The notes under the pieces were generated by a model that saw only the letters and a program-made list of their open reading frames with translations, was not told the origin of the DNA and did no database searches. A DNA stretch of 64,000 bases from Blastobasis lacticolella (Eukaryota > Arthropoda > Insecta > Lepidoptera > Blastobasidae). The stretch is from NCBI GenBank assembly GCA_905147135.1, contig LR990053.1:7452501-7516500 (forward strand), given 5' to 3'. The position numbers were made by a program, and so were the translations under genes. Shown in pieces: positions 24,901 through 30,900 of this stretch (position 1 is its first letter; every line of letters starts with the position of its first letter).

Positions 24901-27900
24901 CACCTATGACGTTATCAAAGGACATGTAATAAAAATTATGGACCTTCTTCCAGACTTAGACGAGAAGCTGCAGCCAGAAAAACCTGTGTTAACGCTGAAA
25001 TCGATTCATCTCGAAAATCTCCATGCCAGCAGCGCCCGAGTCCTAGCACAGCAGCCTGCAACGATTAGTCACATCACCGGGACAAGTATCTATCACACTA
25101 CGATACCACTCTATACTATATTCTTCAGTACATTCGCTATAGCCGCTGTTTTAACTTACATTCGAGTTATAAGAAAACGACGCTCGAAACTACAACATGA
25201 AATAAAAGTCTCACATCCCACTTATACGGAAGTTCCGGAGAAACCTAAGAGAAGTTTTAGATCAGATCAGATGAAGGACACGAATGTTAACTTCGTCTCA
25301 GCAGCATTTTCGCCGTCGACTTCAAATAGCTGCTGAACTTCGGGGGGAGGTGTTACATCCGTACCTACCCTTAGAACCGCTGACCACTGAAACCTACTTG
25401 ACGACATCGATCACGCCACCGATATGTGCAAGCGAAGTCCAACCGGCACGAGGCACCGACGCAGCGTTTTACCTCATTGCAACACATTTCCGCTCGCCCC
25501 GAATCGGTATTTTTGCGAATGTATAAAATCACTTTTAGACCTAACATCGGCTAACTGAGACGTACTTTTAATCTGTAATTTTTAATTATTAATAAATTAA
25601 GTTAATTAATTTTCGTCTTTTTTTCAATCCTTCGACTGTGACCTTCGTATTTAGACATTGAAAATTAAATTGTTATTGTTGTTGTTGTGGGCGTATAATC
25701 TTGCAGAAAGTCATCTTTATAAGACGGCGTTGCGCATAAAGATCAATGAACTTAAAAAATATATTACATTTGTTTGTCACCGAGACTAAAAAGTGGTGGG
25801 CGAATATGTAAATGACGCTGTATTTATGTAATTGTAGCCATTGAAAATAACAAGGTATAAAAATGTAATAATTCCTGAATGAAACATCATTATCATGTTC
25901 GTTACTTGTAATGAACTTACAAAAAGTAAACCTGGTTTTTCGCACATGGTATTTAATTTTTTCAATTCTGTTCGGATTAAAGCGGAACGTGACATTTTCG
26001 TCAAACATCCGCTAATTTTAACAACAGCGCGCAAAATAATTTGCTCGACAGCGGTTCCAAACGCTTGCGTTGGCTACTTGGCATACTTGTATGGCTGTGT
26101 CAAGCATGGAAATACATAATTGCTCCTTAGACTGTAGTATTAGACTGCTGAAATTCTGAAAGTCAACGAATGACAAATCACGACAGATGGCCCTTTGTGG
26201 TTTGTTGTATGTAGGTGTACCACAACACGGGCTACAAATCTGGTTATATGAAGAGAGAGTGCCTGATAGAAAATAAATTGGAATTGAATCGAGTTTGCAG
26301 TAAAGTATTGATATTGTCGGCAATCAATAACATGAGCGCGAATGTTACGGAGCGCCGCCGCGGCCGTTGACCGTGCGGGGGCGCGCCGACGACGACCTTG
26401 GCCGTACAACCTACTCGATCTGCTCTCCACCACATCCCAGCCAGGGGTTTACCTGCATAAGAACTATACGAAATCATGATTTCCGTGCGATGCCAAGCGA
26501 TTCAATAGCGCCGTCACGCTCGGCGGTCACACCGCGGCCGCATGCGGCGGACGATGACGCAAGGCAACAATCGGGAGGGAACGGTTAGAATACGGACCGC
26601 AGGAGACGAAGGTGCGGAACCGATGGTTGTGTCGGGGGCGGCGCGGCGGGGCGGGCGCGGCGGGCTGGTCGCGGCGCACCAGCTTGCCGAGCAGCTCGAG
26701 CAGCGAGCGCCGCAGCGGGCGCGGCGCCGCGCGGCCCTCGCCCGCGCCCTCCGCGCCCAGCACCTCCAGCTCCACGGCCTCCGAGCGGGCGCACATCCGC
26801 GCCGCCACCGCCGCGCCCGCCGCGCCATGCCGCGCCCCGCGCCCGGCCACCGCGGCCACCGCGGCCACGCCGCCCGCGCCGCCGAGAGCGGCCGATCCGC
26901 CGCGCAGAGACTCCACGCGCGCTCCGCCCCGCCGCGGGGCCAATACTCGCGATGCCCGCCGCCTCGCCCGCCGCCGCGCCGCGACCCGCCGGCGCGCGCA
27001 TCGCTCGATCGCCGTCGCCGCGGTGTTGCCGGATAACGCCGCTAATCGCTCCGCAGTGTTTACACCGCACAGACTCGATAACCTCCCATTTCTCTTGTGT
27101 TGTATGGATGTACAGTTTGCCCAGTATGTAGCATGTTAATAAATAAACAAGTTCAAATGAAAACAAAATTTTCAGAGCCGGCTTCCATCGCGCGTTCTCT
27201 ATGATCAGTCAAAGTATTTGTCAAGACTAATCAAACGAGCTCAAACTCGATGGGTGTACCATGCGTAGTTAAGGAGTTCCTTTGGCCACCTTCCGTCTCC
27301 ATCATCAGTTTAGCTCGATGGAATGATAACACTGCATCGTCACTGAACTGACATGAGTGTGAAATATTTCAGCTACCGCTAAATACCGCTCTTCACTTTA
27401 AGCTCAAGAGATCCTACCTAGTTGAGAGATATAATGTCTATGCTGTAGGTACGGGAGTACGCTGCCACACTGACTATCTACGCTGCTGGGTCGATTCCAT
27501 TATCGCGGATTCAACATTTAAACACAAAACACGAGAAAAGCATTTCTTGTTAGTTGATCTTTAAAGGGCTACATTCCTGTTCATTAGTACTGATTGGAAT
27601 TATAACGTAACGTATAAATGTACAAGGGCTGTTTAAAAGCTATTGCAGGTGCAAGAAAATCAGTCCATCTTTTCTGGTTATAGTCATCATCATCATCATA
27701 GCGTCCATCAATACTTTTGCCAGAGTCATTCCCACTGTTCTTATTACACTTCGCCTGGTTTATGCCATTGGCTCCTGCATTCGACTCGGCGATGTCAATC
27801 CATCGCTTCCTGGATCTCCCGCGGGATATCTTTCTTGATCTTAGGGATTACAGCACGTGACCAAACCAGCGCAGGCCAGCCTCCTCAAACTTGTCCGCGA

Positions 27901-30900
27901 TGTCTCACTTTCACAATAACACATAAATACTATTGCCTGATGCAGCTAAAAATACCTATAACATAGGTAGGGTCTGGTAGACGTTTTGCGCCGGAGGGTT
28001 AAATTGATGCGTTCATCATCAGCCCACTGTAGTCCAATAATAAATAATAATAATAAATATTCGTGGACAAATTCACACAGCGCCATCTAGCCCCAAACCA
28101 AGCAAAGCTTGTACTATGGGTGCTAGCTAACTGATATACTACTTATATACATTTTTAAATACATACTTATTATACATAGAACACCCAGACCCGTAACATA
28201 AATTAAAATGTATCATTTAAATTTCTGCCCGGCCGGGAATCGAACCCGGGACCTCTTGCGTGGCCGTTGTTGACCATTGAACCACTTAGGTCGTCAATGT
28301 TGGACAAATACAACAATAAGTGCTTAACACTGAAGTACTTCTATTCAATTGTATGTATAGTCAGTGCTTCTAACTGTAAGCCACTAATGTTATTTATTCT
28401 ATCACGGGCAAATGATATACATTCGAACTTACCCAAAGAATAAAACAATTATAGTGAGTGTGTGTATTTAACACACGGCTTTGAATTCCGGCTGATCTAT
28501 TAGACCTATATCTCTTACATCGACACGTTTCCTTCCTACTCACTTCCTCCTTTGACTTTTAAGAGTTTTAAAAAATACCTTCATCGAATAATGAATTTCC
28601 AGATCAATAAAAATCATCCTATACGAGCATTTCTCGCATTGAAGTCGCATCCGGCGGAAGTTAATTCTGTGAAGTCGTCGGAAGCCTGGAGACGGGATTG
28701 GAAGACAAATAACATCCACCACCTTATCAACAGATTGTTAATTGATTTCTGAGTAAATATATGGTTTGCGAGGAATATATTAAAGGTCTTGAAAATTTTA
28801 GAAATTTAGTCAATGATTAAGCAATGAACAGTTTTCCAATAGGTATCTAAAGCATTCCTAACCACTCACTAGATGGCGCCCCGACAATTTTGGTAATTGA
28901 TAATCGCTTGAAAAAGGTTCTTAGGAAACAGTTATGTTTCTATTAATAAACACTTTATTTTTAAGTTGAGTATTAGTTGGCTGCATGAAATCACTGCCAC
29001 CATCATACAGATTATGAAAAGATTACCAAAATTGTAGGAGCGCCATCTATTGATGCTTTTTGAAACCAACCATCAATACCTACTGGAAAACTCCTCATTT
29101 AAATACATGTCACGTTAAATTAATGTCAATAATACAACTATCAACACAAAGCAATTCACAATCATGCTTCGTTCAAAATGAGGGTAATCAATCGAAACGT
29201 CAAAGAAATGAAAGAAAAAACCAGCAATATAATTATAATCTGCTGTGATAAGACATCGTTAAATAAAGACGAAAACTACTCGAATAGTAGTAGTGCGACA
29301 CTCAAAAGTGCCCATTATTGATGTATTGCCTCGCTGAATTGCCAACGAAATTGGAACAGGACCGATCAAGAGGCCCTATTATATTATTCTCAACAAAATT
29401 TCGTAATGTAATAACTTAACAACTTACGGTTTTGTACAAAGCGACCAATGTCTGAAAGGCTAACCAGGTAAGACCAGAAAAAAATAAGCAGCAGCGTTGT
29501 CTGTCGAGTATTTTCAACACTGCGATCTCCAATCCGCCAAAAGAAGTAAGAAGAACAGAGGGCCTATCGGCTATCTCAGTGGACAACTGAATTTGACATA
29601 AAAAAATCTGACACTACTCTAATTTGGTAGACGCTATTGCCAGTTTTCAACGTAGATGACGTGGTGTAGAATTATCTTGTGTCACATACAGTTGTCAACT
29701 GAGTTAGCCAATAGCCCCGCAGAAGACGTACTCAGAATCATTGCGGCAGCGGAGCAACAAGGCCCAACTTCCGGCTACGCGCTGCCACACCGACAATGGC
29801 GCTCTACCAGTCCCGCGTTCTCTACACCGCCAGAAGACGTGGTGGACTTCATGAGAATCACTAAGCAGTACCTTGTGAGATTCCAGCTCTTGGAATCAAC
29901 TTTGAGCGAAAGAAATTGAACGAATCAATTCGTTAGTGGTGTTGATTCCTACCAACGATTTGTATGAAACTATAGGCCGAAGCGTGTAGTTTACCGGTGA
30001 TTCCGTGGGCAAACAACGAGCACCAGTGGTGCTAGTTGCTTCCGAAGAAGCGACACAAAAGTGTAGTAAATAATTTTGTGTAGTGTGTGTTTCAATGCAC
30101 CCAATTACTCGTGTGTTTTTTTATATCACTAAGGTGGCACACAAGCTAACGGTGTGCCTGATGGTAAGCAGTCACCGCAGCCAATGAACGTTGGCAATAC
30201 CAGGGGCATCACGTACGCGTTGCTGACCCCGTAAAAACCTTTGAAGCGTTGTAAAACGTTGTAGCCGCCGTGCTATTTTACAATTACTATTACTAATTTA
30301 ATTTTGGAGAGTGCGCTACAAACCTTTGCTAGGGTATTCAGTCATATCATGTTCTCAATATTAGGATACAACATTGAATTATAAATATAGATATACACTC
30401 ACCGGCAAAAAAACAAGTAGTGTTATCTAAGGGGTGTTTTGATTCGGATATATGTTAACCTCACCTGTTTAGTTTATTTAGGTAAGTGGGTAATTTGAGA
30501 TCAACTTGAGTAATTATTAAGATTTTCTAACAATGTGGGCGAGAACTGGTTTCAACGTTGATCCTGGAGGTAAATAAATGTGTTCTTTATGAACCACAGC
30601 AAGATCGCTGTGGATAACAAAAGGAAGCAATTATGGCCCAAATTATAACTGGTGATGAAACTTGGGTTCATTGTGATTTGTGGTTCCACTATGAATCTGA
30701 GTCAAAGCAAGTCGATGCAGTGCAATCCAATGCCAAACTAGTGCACATTGCAATATGGATTATTTTGTAGAACCGATTGCAATATGTATAATTATGACAC
30801 CAGTGCGAAGCCAGATGTTTTGTGTCTAGTTATTTTAGATACGAGTACGACATTGAATTGGGCTTGTAATTGTGAGAAATAGAGGTCGGACAGTTATACA

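Larger units (their letters stand above)
18070..25652 (+). mobile_element. Complete errantivirus-type Ty3/gypsy LTR retroelement with env
   Basis: Seen: 302-bp LTRs that match base for base as read, 4-bp target duplication, tRNA-Ser-type primer site, three open frames in the order gag, pol and env, and a polypurine tract before the 3' LTR; total 7,583 bp. Known of the group: insect errantiviruses (gypsy, 17.6, TED and relatives) carry a third frame for an envelope protein related to baculovirus F proteins, and some are infectious. Inferred: identical LTRs and uninterrupted frames indicate recent insertion. The LTR ends are TG...TT rather than TG...CA, which is not unusual in this group. The element lies antisense to the host P4-ATPase gene, in its first intron. 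Confidence 0.96.

Noticed and set aside
26542..27166. Long Arg/Ala-rich frames on both strands (up to 193 codons)
   Set aside because: Produced by very high G+C content in which stops are rare. Only the 26598-26796 minus frame has coding-like codon choice.
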